NCBI RefSeq assembly: GCF_012928505.1
Contig: NZ_JABBJN010000021.1
Location: 1 to 64,000 of the forward strand
Reading direction: 5' to 3'
Length of the DNA stretch: 64,000 nucleotides
DNA from: Achromobacter sp. Bel
Lineage (GTDB): Bacteria > Pseudomonadota > Gammaproteobacteria > Burkholderiales > Burkholderiaceae_B
Both the position numbers and the translations under genes were made by a program. Positions 8,781-17,752 of the stretch are shown here, piece after piece (position 1 is the first letter of the stretch; every line of letters begins with the position of its first letter). Below the pieces are notes generated by a model that had not been told where the DNA came from, did not search any database, and was given only the letters and a program-made list of their open reading frames with translations.

Positions 8781-10061
8781 CTAGTGCATCCAGCGTGCGG
8801 GTACGGTGATCAGTTCGGGGAAGATCACCAGCAGGATCAGCAAGACCGCGTAGGCCACCACGTAGCGCCACACGCCCTTGCAGATGGTTTCCATATTGAT
8901 GCGGGCCACGCCGCACACGACGTTCAGCACGGTGCCAACCGGAGGCGTCAGCAGCCCCACGCTGCCCACCATGACGAACATGACGCCGAAATAGACGGGG
9001 TCGATGCCTGCCTTGATGACGACGGGCATCAGTACCGGGCCCAGGATCAGGATCGTGGGAGTCAGGTCCATGACCGTGCCCACCAGCATCAGCAGGATCA
9101 GCAGGGCGAACATCAGCATCTTGGGCTGGTCCATCACGGGTTCCAGCAGGGCGATCAAGTCCTGCGGCATGTCGGCCAGCGTGATCATGTAGGACGAGAC
9201 CATCGCGGCCGCCACCAGGAACATGACCACGGCCGTCGTGCGCGCGGCATTGGCGAACAGCTGCGCCAGGTCGCGAATGCCGATCTCGCGGTAGACGAAC
9301 AGGCTGACCAGCAGTGCATAGACCGCGGCGACGACAGCGGCCTCCGTGGGCGTGAAAATGCCGCCGCGCAACCCTCCGATGATGATGACGGGCAGCATCA
9401 GGGCCCACAGCGATTCGCGCAGGGCCTTCATGCGGCTGCGCCACGGCACGCGTGGCGCGGGTTTGATGCTGCCGTGCTTGCGCGCCACCCATGACCAGAC
9501 GGCAATCAGCGTCAAGCCCATCATCAGCCCTGGGGCAATGCCCGCGAAGAACAGCTTGGTGATCGACACGTTGGTCGCCACGCCGAAAATGATGAACGAG
9601 ATCGAAGGCGGGATGATGGGCGCGACGATGCCGCCGGCAGCGATCAGCCCGGACGCCTGGCCGGCGTCATAGCCCTTTTCGCGCAGCATCGGGATCAGCA
9701 GCGACCCCAGCGCGGCGGCGTCCGCCACGGCGGAGCCCGATAGCGAGGCCAGCAACACGCTGGCGAAGATGGCCACATAACCCAGGCCGCCCTGGATATG
9801 GCCGACGAAGGCACTGGCCAGATTGACGATGCGGCGTGAAATGCCGCCGGCGTTCATGAGCTCGCCGGCCAGCATGAAGAGCGGCACCGCCATCAGAGTG
9901 AAGCTGTTTGCGCCCGACAGCAGGTTCTGCGCCAGGATCTGGGTATCGAAGAAGTCCAGCTGAAACATCATGGCAAGCGCGCTGAGCAGCAGCGCGAATG
10001 CGATCGGCATGCCCAGGGCGATCAGCCCCAGCAGCACAAGCAGGAAGACGGTCAGGATCAT
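8781..10061 (-). CDS. dctM: TRAP transporter large permease DctM
   Basis: A 426-residue membrane protein of about twelve helices, the ion-coupled transport subunit of the TRAP system. Typical motifs are GMPIAFALLLSALAMM near the N-terminus, FMLAGELMNAGGISRRIVNLA, IIPPSISFIIFG and the C-terminal TPPVGTVLNVVCGVA. It lies between dctQ (67 bp) and dctP. All three subunits and the dehydratase run in one direction, so the transporter is complete. Confidence 0.95.
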   Translation of the reverse strand: MILTVFLLVLLGLIALGMPIAFALLLSALAMMFQLDFFDTQILAQNLLSGANSFTLMAVPLFMLAGELMNAGGISRRIVNLASAFVGHIQGGLGYVAIFASVLLASLSGSAVADAAALGSLLIPMLREKGYDAGQASGLIAAGGIVAPIIPPSISFIIFGVATNVSITKLFFAGIAPGLMMGLTLIAVWSWVARKHGSIKPAPRVPWRSRMKALRESLWALMLPVIIIGGLRGGIFTPTEAAVVAAVYALLVSLFVYREIGIRDLAQLFANAARTTAVVMFLVAAAMVSSYMITLADMPQDLIALLEPVMDQPKMLMFALLILLMLVGTVMDLTPTILILGPVLMPVVIKAGIDPVYFGVMFVMVGSVGLLTPPVGTVLNVVCGVARINMETICKGVWRYVVAYAVLLILLVIFPELITVPARWMH

Positions 10062-10128
10062 TGCAGGTGTCCGGGCGGAATGGGGAGGGGGGCGGCGCCG
10101 TATCAGGCCAGGGTGAGGAGCTTGGGCA

Positions 10129-10671
10129 TCAGACCAGCGGATCTTCGGGGCTGGACTCCGCCGGCAGCGGGCCGCCCGTCAGCACCCGGACCAGGTCGAT
10201 CACCGTCAAGATGCCCATGGCCACCGCCGCGTACAGCGCCGCGGAATTGAACACTGCCAGCCGCATGCCCGTGACCGGCAGCACCGTATCCATGCCGATG
10301 ACGGTCTGCACCCAACTGCCCTCGGCCATCAGCCACAGCACCCATAGCACCAACAGTTGGCAGAACACGTGGGACACGCGGCGCGCCGCCGGCCCGAAGC
10401 GTTCCACCAGCATGGTGACGCCGATGTGCTGATGTTCGCGCAGCGCGATCACCGACCCCAGGAAGATCATCCAGACGAACGCCAGCCGGGAGACCTCGTC
10501 CGAGGCGTTGATGCCGGAATTGAACAGATAGCGCAGCGCCACGTTGCCGAACAGCAGCACGGTCATGACGATCAGACAGGCCACCATCAGCCAAGTCTGC
10601 AATGTGAAGCACCAGTCGGCGGCGCGGGCCAGAGGCGTGCCGCCCGGCTGGCCGGAGGGGCGAGCTTGCAT
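10129..10671 (-). CDS. dctQ: TRAP transporter small permease DctQ
   Basis: A 180-residue protein with four predicted membrane helices, the small membrane subunit that pairs with DctM. The motifs DEVSRLAFVWMIFLGSVIAL and LREHQHIGVTMLVERFGP are family-typical. It is the first gene of the transporter-dehydratase operon. Its start codon lies 51 bp from a perfect palindrome in the divergent promoter region shared with the LacI-family gene. Confidence 0.93.
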   Translation of the reverse strand: MQARPSGQPGGTPLARAADWCFTLQTWLMVACLIVMTVLLFGNVALRYLFNSGINASDEVSRLAFVWMIFLGSVIALREHQHIGVTMLVERFGPAARRVSHVFCQLLVLWVLWLMAEGSWVQTVIGMDTVLPVTGMRLAVFNSAALYAAVAMGILTVIDLVRVLTGGPLPAESSPEDPLV

Positions 10672-10721
10672 GGTTTGTCTCCTATCCGTTTTCCGGAATT
10701 TTCTGGATTATGCTTTTGCGG

Positions 10722-10737
10722 ATGTTAGCGCTAACAT
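10722..10737. promoter_or_regulatory. LacI/GntR-type operator, perfect 16-bp palindrome
   Basis: ATGTTAGCGCTAACAT is perfectly symmetric around a central CG, the hallmark of LacI-family sites. It has the ATGTTA-N4-TAACAT form of the E. coli gluconate regulators GntR and IdnR. It lies between dctQ (51 bp) and the divergent lacI-type gene (67 bp), so it can control both. A shorter palindrome TTCCGGAA is at 10691-10698. Confidence 0.9.
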
Positions 10738-10803
10738 TTCCAGTTTGGCAACCCCCCAATTTTTGCGTCAGACTACGCGCTTCCCACTCCACCTCGAGGG
10801 CCA

Positions 10804-11829
10804 ATGTCCGTCCGTAAACCCCGAAGCACCCGTGCCGGGCGCGTCACCATGCAGGATGTCGCCCGCCGTGTGGGCGTTAGCGCCATCACCGTGTCGCGCG
10901 CGCTGCGCACGCCGGACAAGGTGGCGGAAGCGTTGCGCCTGCGCATCGCCCGGGTGTGCCAGGAACTGGGGTATGTGCCCAACCACGCCGCCAGCGCGCT
11001 GGCGTCGGCGCGGTCGCAAACCATCGTGGCGTTGATCCCGTCGCTGAGCAACGTCGTCTTCGTGGATATCATCACGGGCATCAAGGACGTGCTGGACCGT
11101 CACGGTTATCACATGCTGATTGGCGTGACGGGGTATTCGCCGGAGGAAGAGGAGGCGCTGCTGCGCAAATATCTGCAGCATTCACCCGACGGGCTGATCC
11201 TGACCGGCATTGACCACAACCCGGGCGTGTGGAGCTTGCTGCGCGTACAGCAGATCCCGACGGTGCACACGATCGAAACGTTGCCCGCCGGCGAAGACAT
11301 GAGCGTCGGTTTTTCGCAGTTCGATTCCGGATACGCGGCGGTCCGCCATCTGCTGGAACGTGGCCACCGCCGCATCGGCATCGTCGGCGCCCAATTGGAC
11401 CCGCGTTCGCTGCGGCGTTGCGAAGGGGCTCGGCAGGCTTTGCGGGATGCGGGCTGCCATGATCCCGCGCTTGAAATCATGACGCCCGAAAAGTCGTCCA
11501 TCAGCCTGGGCGCCTCGCTGTTGCAAGACCTGCGCGCGCGCCATCCGGATTGCGATGCGGTCTTCTTCTGCAATGACGACCTGGCCCAGGGCGCGGTCTT
11601 CCAGTGCGGGCGCCTGGGCGTGAGCGTGCCCGCGCAGATGGCCATCATCGGCTTCCATGATCTGGCCGGGACGGCTTGGACGACGCCGCCTTTATCGACG
11701 ATCGCGACCCCGCGCTACGAAATCGGCGCCGCGGCGGCCGGCTTGCTGATGCGCCATCTGGCGGGCGATACGGTGGCCGAGCGGCACGTGGACCTGGGCT
11801 TTACGCTGGTGCAGCGCGAAACCAGCTAA
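10804..11829 (+). CDS. LacI-family transcriptional regulator (gluconate-regulator GntR-like)
   Basis: A 341-residue repressor. The N-terminal helix-turn-helix is TMQDVARRVGVSAITVSRALRTPDKV (about residues 15-40) with the hinge helix region GYVPNHAASALASARS; a periplasmic-binding-protein-like sensor domain follows, with CNDDLAQGAVFQCGRLGVSVP near residue 260. It is divergent from the TRAP-dehydratase operon, and the GntR-type operator sits in between. The simplest reading is repression of dctQMP-dehydratase relieved by a sugar acid or its phosphate. Confidence 0.93.
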   Translation: MSVRKPRSTRAGRVTMQDVARRVGVSAITVSRALRTPDKVAEALRLRIARVCQELGYVPNHAASALASARSQTIVALIPSLSNVVFVDIITGIKDVLDRHGYHMLIGVTGYSPEEEEALLRKYLQHSPDGLILTGIDHNPGVWSLLRVQQIPTVHTIETLPAGEDMSVGFSQFDSGYAAVRHLLERGHRRIGIVGAQLDPRSLRRCEGARQALRDAGCHDPALEIMTPEKSSISLGASLLQDLRARHPDCDAVFFCNDDLAQGAVFQCGRLGVSVPAQMAIIGFHDLAGTAWTTPPLSTIATPRYEIGAAAAGLLMRHLAGDTVAERHVDLGFTLVQRETS

Positions 11830-11838
11830 GCCTCGAGG

Positions 11839-12732
11839 TCACGTCGCGCGACGCATGGCCAGGAACACGCCGGAAGCCATGATCAGGGCCATGCCCGCCA
11901 ACGCCAGCGTGTCGGGCGGGCGCTGGAACCAGAACGTGCTGAACAGCACGGCCAGCAGCAGCTGGAAATAGTTCAACGGCGCCAGCGTGGCGGCCGATAC
12001 GCGCTGGAATGCGGCGATCAGCAGGATCTGCGCCAGGCCGCTGCACGCGCCCAGGGCGATGATCAGCACCGCATCGGTCAGGTCTGGCCACGGGTCGGGC
12101 AGGAAGAACGGGGCGGGCAGCGCCGTGACGATCAGGCAGATGATCGCGGTGTATGCATATTGCACCGGCCCGGCCACTTTGCCGGACAGCTTGCGCGTCA
12201 GCACCTGGAAAATGGCGTAGCTGACGGCGGACACCGCCATCAGCACGGTGCCCAGTAGTGGCAGGTCCGAGCCGGGGCGCACGATCAGCATCATGCCCGC
12301 GAAACCGGCCGCCACCGCCGCCCATTGCACGGGGCGCACCCGTTCCCCCAGCAGCCATGGCGACAGGGCCACCATGATGAGCGGCGAGGTGAAGTAGATG
12401 GCCGTGGCTTCGGACAGCGGCATCCAGATCAGCGCGGTCATGAAGCACGAGGCCACGGTCGCCAGCATTACGCCGCGCAGCACCAGCAAGGGCTTTTCCG
12501 GCGCGTCGCGCAGGCGCATGCCGCGGCCGTGCCGCAACAGCATCGCGATCGCCAGGAAGATCACGGCCAGATACCGCATCACGTTCAGGAACGGCGCGGG
12601 ATAGCGCTCCAGCATGTGCTTGGATCCGGCGTCGAAGGTGGCGAATGCCACCAGCGCGGCGAAAAACAGCAGGATGCCGGCATTGCGGGTGGCGGACGAA
12701 GGGGGCAGGACAGCCGAGGGGACGGAGGACAT
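11839..12732 (-). CDS. EamA/DMT-family transporter
   Basis: A 297-residue membrane protein made of two EamA repeats with about ten helices. Repeat one has DAGSKHMLERYPAPFLNVMRYL and LSEATAIYFTSPLIMVALSPWLLGE; repeat two has GLAQILLIAAFQRVSAATLAPLNYFQLL. It is the last gene of the long leftward run, 15 bp after the deacetylase, and ends 9 bp from the convergent LacI-type gene. DMT proteins export or import small metabolites such as amino acids or amines; a role in moving the product of the neighbouring enzymes is inferred. Confidence 0.88.
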   Translation of the reverse strand: MSSVPSAVLPPSSATRNAGILLFFAALVAFATFDAGSKHMLERYPAPFLNVMRYLAVIFLAIAMLLRHGRGMRLRDAPEKPLLVLRGVMLATVASCFMTALIWMPLSEATAIYFTSPLIMVALSPWLLGERVRPVQWAAVAAGFAGMMLIVRPGSDLPLLGTVLMAVSAVSYAIFQVLTRKLSGKVAGPVQYAYTAIICLIVTALPAPFFLPDPWPDLTDAVLIIALGACSGLAQILLIAAFQRVSAATLAPLNYFQLLLAVLFSTFWFQRPPDTLALAGMALIMASGVFLAMRRAT

Positions 12733-12747
12733 GGCGGGAGCCGCGCG

Positions 12748-13812
12748 TCAGGCGCCGCCGTGTCCCATGCCTTGCAGGAACGCGTCCAGCGCCGGGCCGA
12801 TCGCCTGCACCATATAGCCGCCTTCCTGCACGACGACGGTGGGCACGCGCAGGCTGGCGACCCGCGCACCGATGTCGCGGTAGGCGTCGATGTCCAGTTT
12901 CAGCACGCTGATGGGATCGTCTTTGTAGGTATCGAAGCCCAAGGCCAGCACCAAGGCTTCGGGCGCGTAACCGCCAAGCGCCGTCAACGCCGTATCCAGC
13001 GCGGCCAGGAAAGGTTCGTTGCCCGAGCCGTGCGGCAGCGGCAGGTTCAGGTTGTGGCCTTCGCCCGGGCCGTGCCCGCGCTCATGCGCATACCCCGTGT
13101 AGAACGGGTAGTAGGCGCTGGGATCCGCATGCAGCGATACGGTCATCACATCCGCCCGCTGATAGAAGATGTTCTGCGTGCCGTCGCCGTGGTGCGCGTC
13201 TACGTCCAGCACCGCCACTTTGGACCAGGTCTGCAATAGGCGGCTGGCTGCCGCGGCGCTGCTGTTCAGGTAGCAGAAGCCGCCGGCGCGGTCGCGGTGC
13301 GCGTGATGGCCGGACGGTCTGCACAGTGCATAGGCCATGCCGCCGCGAGCGGCCACGTGATCTGCGGCGGCCACCGCGCTGTGCGTGGACCGCAGCGCCG
13401 ACCGCCAGGTCTGGGGGCCGATGGGGCAGGACAGGTCGCTCAGGTAGTAGCCCGTCTGCGCCACGATGGAGGGCGACGGGCAAGGCCCGCGGCCTGCCTG
13501 TTCGATGCGGCCGTTGTAGTACGGCGACAGGTTGGGCAGCACCTCCGGACCCGGGTCCACGCCGGGCGCCTTCTGCGATTGCCAGCGGGCGTAGGCCGTT
13601 TCCAGGTAGTCCAGGTAGTCGGCGCTGTGGATGCTCTCCAGCGGCTTGCGGCCGTAGTCGGCCGGCGCTTCGACTTTGATTCCCCTGGCTGCCAGCGCGC
13701 CTTGCAGGCTTTCGGCCCGCGAGGGTAGATCGGTGGGCGCGCTCAAGCGGCCCAGCCGCATGAATTGCTGCGGGGTGTGCAGCAATTGCTCTTCCGAGAA
13801 AAACGCCTTCAT
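12748..13812 (-). CDS. acetylpolyamine amidohydrolase (class II HDAC-like)
   Basis: A 354-residue zinc deacetylase of the arginase/HDAC fold. It resembles Mycoplana acetylpolyamine amidohydrolase along its length, including the N-terminal FSEEQL and HSADYLDYLETAYARW. Visible active-site residues: H169-H170 in RPSGHH, zinc ligands D205 and H207 in LDVDAHHGDG and D294 in LGFDTYKDDP, and transition-state Tyr333 in QEGGY. The family removes acetyl groups from acetylputrescine, acetylcadaverine and similar amines. The ATG at 13812 fits the family N-terminus; earlier in-frame starts add a low-complexity tail. It follows a cupin by 19 bp. Confidence 0.92.
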   Translation of the reverse strand: MKAFFSEEQLLHTPQQFMRLGRLSAPTDLPSRAESLQGALAARGIKVEAPADYGRKPLESIHSADYLDYLETAYARWQSQKAPGVDPGPEVLPNLSPYYNGRIEQAGRGPCPSPSIVAQTGYYLSDLSCPIGPQTWRSALRSTHSAVAAADHVAARGGMAYALCRPSGHHAHRDRAGGFCYLNSSAAAASRLLQTWSKVAVLDVDAHHGDGTQNIFYQRADVMTVSLHADPSAYYPFYTGYAHERGHGPGEGHNLNLPLPHGSGNEPFLAALDTALTALGGYAPEALVLALGFDTYKDDPISVLKLDIDAYRDIGARVASLRVPTVVVQEGGYMVQAIGPALDAFLQGMGHGGA

Positions 13813-13831
13813 GTTGATCCTCGCTGACGCG

Positions 13832-14146
13832 TCAGGCCTGCTTGATTTCGATTTCGACGAAAACGAACTCGGTTTCGCTGGGGTTGATGACGTTGTGCTC
13901 GACGCCAACGGGCCGATAGTAGGCGATGCCGGTCGTGAGCTGGCTGGTGATCGGGCCGTCGGGCGTGTCCAGCAGCAGCGGGCCGGTCGTTTGCGGCACG
14001 ACCACGTAGTTCATGCCGTGGCGGTGCCAGCCGGTTTCCCCGCCCGGCGGAAAGCGCCATTCGGTGACGGTGACCATGTCATTGTCGATCTGCACGGTGG
14101 GGACGGCTGCGGGGCGTTGCACGGGGGTATCTCCTGGGGTTGTCAT
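13832..14146 (-). CDS. small single-domain cupin
   Basis: A 104-residue beta-barrel protein. The first cupin motif is PPGGETGWHRHGMNYVVVP, with the metal-binding HxH; the second is in VGVEHNVINPSETEFVFVEIE. It contains no other domain, so it may be an isomerase, a small dioxygenase or a ligand sensor. It lies in the operon between the ABC ATPase (19 bp) and the deacetylase (19 bp), which suggests a role in the same pathway. Its reaction is not known. Confidence 0.85.
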   Translation of the reverse strand: MTTPGDTPVQRPAAVPTVQIDNDMVTVTEWRFPPGGETGWHRHGMNYVVVPQTTGPLLLDTPDGPITSQLTTGIAYYRPVGVEHNVINPSETEFVFVEIEIKQA

Positions 14147-14165
14147 CGGGTTCGGGGGGGCGTGC

Positions 14166-15797
14166 TCAGGCCATTGTCGCCTGAGTCGGGTCCCAGTGTT
14201 GGCCGGGCACGGCGGCGATCAGCTGCCGCGTGTAGGCGTGTTGCGGGTTGTCGAAAATCTGCGTGGGCGAGCCGTACTCGACCACTTTGCCGCGATGCAT
14301 GACCAGCACGGAATTGCAGATCTGTGCCGCAACGCGCAGATCGTGGGTGATGAACACCAGTGCGATCTTCAGGCGTTGCTGCAAGTCGTGCAGCAATTGC
14401 AGCACCTGGGCCTGCACGGACACGTCCAGCGCCGATACCGATTCGTCGGCGACCAAAACCTTCGGCTCTAGCGCCAGTGCGCGGGCGATGCCGATGCGCT
14501 GCCGCTGCCCGCCCGAAAACTGGTTGGGATAACGATCGAAGGCGGACGGGTCCAGGCCCACCAGCGACAGCAGTTCGCGCACGCGGGCTTCGGCTTGCGC
14601 CCGGGGCACGCCGTTGGCGACGGGGCCGTCGCTGATGATGCGCCCGACCGTATGGCGGGGGTTGAGCGACGCGAATGGGTCCTGGAAGATCATCTGGATA
14701 TCGTGGCGCATGGGCCGGAAGCGCGACTCCGACATTGCGGCGATGTCCTGCCCGTTGAAGATCAGCTGGCCGCCGTTGATGCCCACCAGCTTTAGCAGGC
14801 ATTTGCCGATGGTGGATTTGCCCGATCCGGATTCGCCCACGATGCCAAGCGTTTCGCCGCGCCGCACGGCGAAGCTCACGCCATCCACCGCGTGCACTTC
14901 GCGCTTGCCGCCCAGCCAGCCATGACCGATCACATAGGTCTTCTTCAGGTCCTTCACTTCCAGCACGGGCTGGTCGTCCGCGGTGGCGACGCGCTCTTCG
15001 CCGCGCCGGTGCGGCACCGCCGCGATCAGGCGCTGGGTGTAGGGGTGGCGGGGGCGGTTCAGCACCTCGTCGGCGGGGCCCTGTTCCACCAGCACGCCTT
15101 TTTCCATGACGGCGACGCGGTGGGCAATTTCGGCCACCACGCCGAAGTCATGCGTGACGAACATCACGCCCATGCCCTTTTCTTTCTGGATGCGGGCGAT
15201 CAGTGCCAGGATCTGCGCCTGGGTGGTGACGTCCAGCGCGGTCGTGGGTTCGTCGGCGATCAGCAGCGCCGGCTCCAGCGCCAACGCCATCGCGATCATC
15301 ACGCGTTGCCGCTGGCCGCCGGACAGGCGGAACGGATAGACGTGATAAAGCGTGGCCGGATCCGGCAGGCCCACGAAGGCCAGCAGCTCCAGCGTGCGCT
15401 TCAAGCGTTCGGCGCCCGGGTAGGCGTTGTGCACCCGCATGACTTCGCTGATCTGGTCGCCCACGGTCATCAGCGGGTTCAGGGCCGACAGGGGCTCCTG
15501 GAAGATCATCGCCATGTCTTTACCGCGCATGGCTTGCAGGGTGGCTTCGTCTTGCCGCAGCAGGTCCTTGCCACGGAACAGGATGCGGCCCTGCTGCGGG
15601 GTCAGATAATCGGGCAACAGGCCCATGATGGCGTTGGCGCTCATGGACTTGCCCGAGCCCGATTCGCCGACGATGCACAGGATTTCTCCTGCGTGGATGT
15701 CGTACGAAACGTCCTGCACGGCAAAGGGGCGGTCGCCGCCGCGGGGCAGGGCGATGCTCAAGTTCTGGATGGACAGCAGAGGCGTGGCTTCGGTCAT
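14166..15797 (-). CDS. dipeptide/oligopeptide-type ABC transporter ATPase, two fused domains
   Basis: A 543-residue protein with two ABC domains, as in YejF or GsiA. Domain one has Walker [11 protein letters not shown] near residue 45 and signature [15 protein letters not shown]; domain two has Walker [16 protein letters not shown] and signature [26 protein letters not shown]. Each domain carries a C-terminal [12 protein letters not shown]-type peptide-importer motif. It powers the importer formed with the two upstream permeases. It starts 9 bp after the second permease gene. Confidence 0.95.
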   Translation of the reverse strand: MTEATPLLSIQNLSIALPRGGDRPFAVQDVSYDIHAGEILCIVGESGSGKSMSANAIMGLLPDYLTPQQGRILFRGKDLLRQDEATLQAMRGKDMAMIFQEPLSALNPLMTVGDQISEVMRVHNAYPGAERLKRTLELLAFVGLPDPATLYHVYPFRLSGGQRQRVMIAMALALEPALLIADEPTTALDVTTQAQILALIARIQKEKGMGVMFVTHDFGVVAEIAHRVAVMEKGVLVEQGPADEVLNRPRHPYTQRLIAAVPHRRGEERVATADDQPVLEVKDLKKTYVIGHGWLGGKREVHAVDGVSFAVRRGETLGIVGESGSGKSTIGKCLLKLVGINGGQLIFNGQDIAAMSESRFRPMRHDIQMIFQDPFASLNPRHTVGRIISDGPVANGVPRAQAEARVRELLSLVGLDPSAFDRYPNQFSGGQRQRIGIARALALEPKVLVADESVSALDVSVQAQVLQLLHDLQQRLKIALVFITHDLRVAAQICNSVLVMHRGKVVEYGSPTQIFDNPQHAYTRQLIAAVPGQHWDPTQATMA

Positions 15798-15806
15798 GTC
15801 GGCCTC

Positions 15807-16646
15807 CTATTCGCCGCGCTTGCGCAGTTGCGGGTTCAGGGCGTCGTTCAGCCCCTCGCCGATCAGGTTGATGGCCAGCACGGTCAGCAGGATCGCCACA
15901 CCCGGCCAGACGCTCATCCACCAGGCTTCGCGGATCATCGTGCGCGCGGCGCCGATCATGAAGCCCCAACTCATCAGGTTGCGGTCGCCCAGGCCCAGAA
16001 AGGACAACGACGATTCCGTCAGGATGGCGGTCGCCACCATGAAGGACGCCGACACGATGATGGGCGACATGGCGTTAGGCAGGATCTGGGTGCTGACGAT
16101 GCGGGCGGGCGTCTGGCCGATGACGATCGCCGCCTGCACGAACTCGCGTTGTTTGAGCGTCATGAATTCCGACCGCACCAGGCGGGCGGCCGGCGGCCAT
16201 GACACGATGGCGATGGCCCCCATGATGGAATAGACGGACGGGCTCAGGATGGCCACCAGCACGACCGCCATCGCCAACTGCGGAATGGTCTGGAAGAACT
16301 CGGTGAAGCGCATCAGCGCGTCGTCCACGCGGCCGCCGCAGTACCCCGCCACGGATCCCACCAGGATCCCGAAGAGCAGCGCCACGGCGGTCGACAGCAG
16401 GCCCACCATCAGCGACACCCGGGCGCCCCACACCAGGCCGGCCGTGATGTCGCGGCCCAGCATGTCGGTGCCAAAGGGATAGTCGGCATTGGTGAACGGC
16501 GGAATCAGCGGGTCCGCCACCATCATCCAGGGGGATTCTTCATACAGCAGCGGGGCGGCCAGCGCCACGACGACCACGACCAGCATGATGGCAAGGCCCG
16601 CCACCGCGCCGTAGTTGCGCATGTACCGTTGGGCGAATGACTTCAT
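15807..16646 (-). CDS. ABC transporter permease, DppC type
   Basis: A 279-residue inner-membrane permease with the OppC_N-like N-terminal segment MKSFAQRYMRNYGAVAGLAIMLVVVVVAL, then the PFGTDMLGRDITAGLVWGARVSL motif of DppC proteins. The EAA loop is around EFMTLKQREFVQAAIVIGQTPARIV, and SFLGLGDRNLMSWGFMIG is near the C-terminus. It overlaps the DppB-type gene by 4 bp, so the two are translationally coupled. Confidence 0.95.
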   Translation of the reverse strand: MKSFAQRYMRNYGAVAGLAIMLVVVVVALAAPLLYEESPWMMVADPLIPPFTNADYPFGTDMLGRDITAGLVWGARVSLMVGLLSTAVALLFGILVGSVAGYCGGRVDDALMRFTEFFQTIPQLAMAVVLVAILSPSVYSIMGAIAIVSWPPAARLVRSEFMTLKQREFVQAAIVIGQTPARIVSTQILPNAMSPIIVSASFMVATAILTESSLSFLGLGDRNLMSWGFMIGAARTMIREAWWMSVWPGVAILLTVLAINLIGEGLNDALNPQLRKRGE

Positions 16647-17650
16647 GCGGCGGCTCCTTGCTGCGCACCGGCGCCGATGCGGGGATCGATCAGGCGGTAC
16701 AGCACATCGGTCAGCAGGTTGAACACCACCACCATGATGGAGGTGACCAGGAAAATGCCCAGCAGCAGTTGGTAGTCGCGTTGCAGCAAGGCGTCGAACA
16801 TCAGGCGGCCGATACCGGGCCAGGCGAACACGGTTTCGGTCAGCACTGCGCCGCCGGCCATCTGGCCCAGCTGGATGCCGGCAAACGTGATGACGGGCAG
16901 CAGCGCGTTGCGCAGCACATGGGTGCGGATCACGCGGCTGGGGCTGACGCCCTTGGCCCGCGCCGTCTTCACGAAATCCATGCCGATGACTTCCAACATG
17001 GAAGCGCGCGTCAGCCGCACGTACACGGCCATGAAGAAGCAGCCCAAGGTGACGGTGGGCAACACCAGATGCTGGGCGATGTCCGCCGCGCGCGCCAGGC
17101 CGGTCAAGCCGGAACCCACGGTCTCCATGCCGAAGGCCGGCAGCCAGCCCAGCACGACCGAAAACAGCAGGATGCCCATCAGCGATAGCCAGAACAGCGG
17201 CGTGGCATACAGCAGCAGCGCGCCCGTCATGACGGAACTGTCGATCCAGCGGCGCTTGTTCCGGTAGCGGGCTTTGGCCGCAACGACGCCCAGGAACACG
17301 CCCAGCACAATCGAGAACAGGAAGGCACAGGACATCAGCAGGAACGTCGCCGGCAGTCGCTCGACGATGAGGTCCAGCACGGGCACATGGTTGCGGTAGG
17401 AAAAGCCCAGGTCCAGCTGGACCACGCCCTTCAGGTACAGCATCAGCTGGGTCAGGATCGGTTTGTCCAGGCCGAAGGCCACACGCAGCTGGTCGACATA
17501 GGCGGCGTCGCCCGCGCCGGCCTGGCCCGCCAGCACGGCGGCGGGATCACCGGGCGCCAGGCGGATCAGGAAGAAATTGATGATCACCACGCCCAGCACG
17601 ACCACCAGGGCCTTGCCGATGCGGGAAACAAGGAAAGACAGGAATTTCAT
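16643..17650 (-). CDS. ABC transporter permease, DppB type
   Basis: A 335-residue inner-membrane permease with about six helices. Typical features are the N-terminal INFFLIRLAPGDPAAVLAGQAG, the PTVTLGCFFMAVYVRLTRASMLEV segment and the EAA loop DFVKTARAKGVSPSRVIRTHVLRNALLPVITFAGIQLG. It forms the translocation pathway with the DppC-type partner. It comes 102 bp after the receptor gene. Confidence 0.95.
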   Translation of the reverse strand: MKFLSFLVSRIGKALVVVLGVVIINFFLIRLAPGDPAAVLAGQAGAGDAAYVDQLRVAFGLDKPILTQLMLYLKGVVQLDLGFSYRNHVPVLDLIVERLPATFLLMSCAFLFSIVLGVFLGVVAAKARYRNKRRWIDSSVMTGALLLYATPLFWLSLMGILLFSVVLGWLPAFGMETVGSGLTGLARAADIAQHLVLPTVTLGCFFMAVYVRLTRASMLEVIGMDFVKTARAKGVSPSRVIRTHVLRNALLPVITFAGIQLGQMAGGAVLTETVFAWPGIGRLMFDALLQRDYQLLLGIFLVTSIMVVVFNLLTDVLYRLIDPRIGAGAQQGAAA

Positions 17651-17752
17651 GCTCAGGGTCCTCTCTGGACGGGCGCGGTCTGCGTGGGCTACGTCCGTCG
17701 CGCGGGCGGGGATCCGCCGCCGCGGGGGCTCCGCGGCGGCGTCTTGCTGCGC

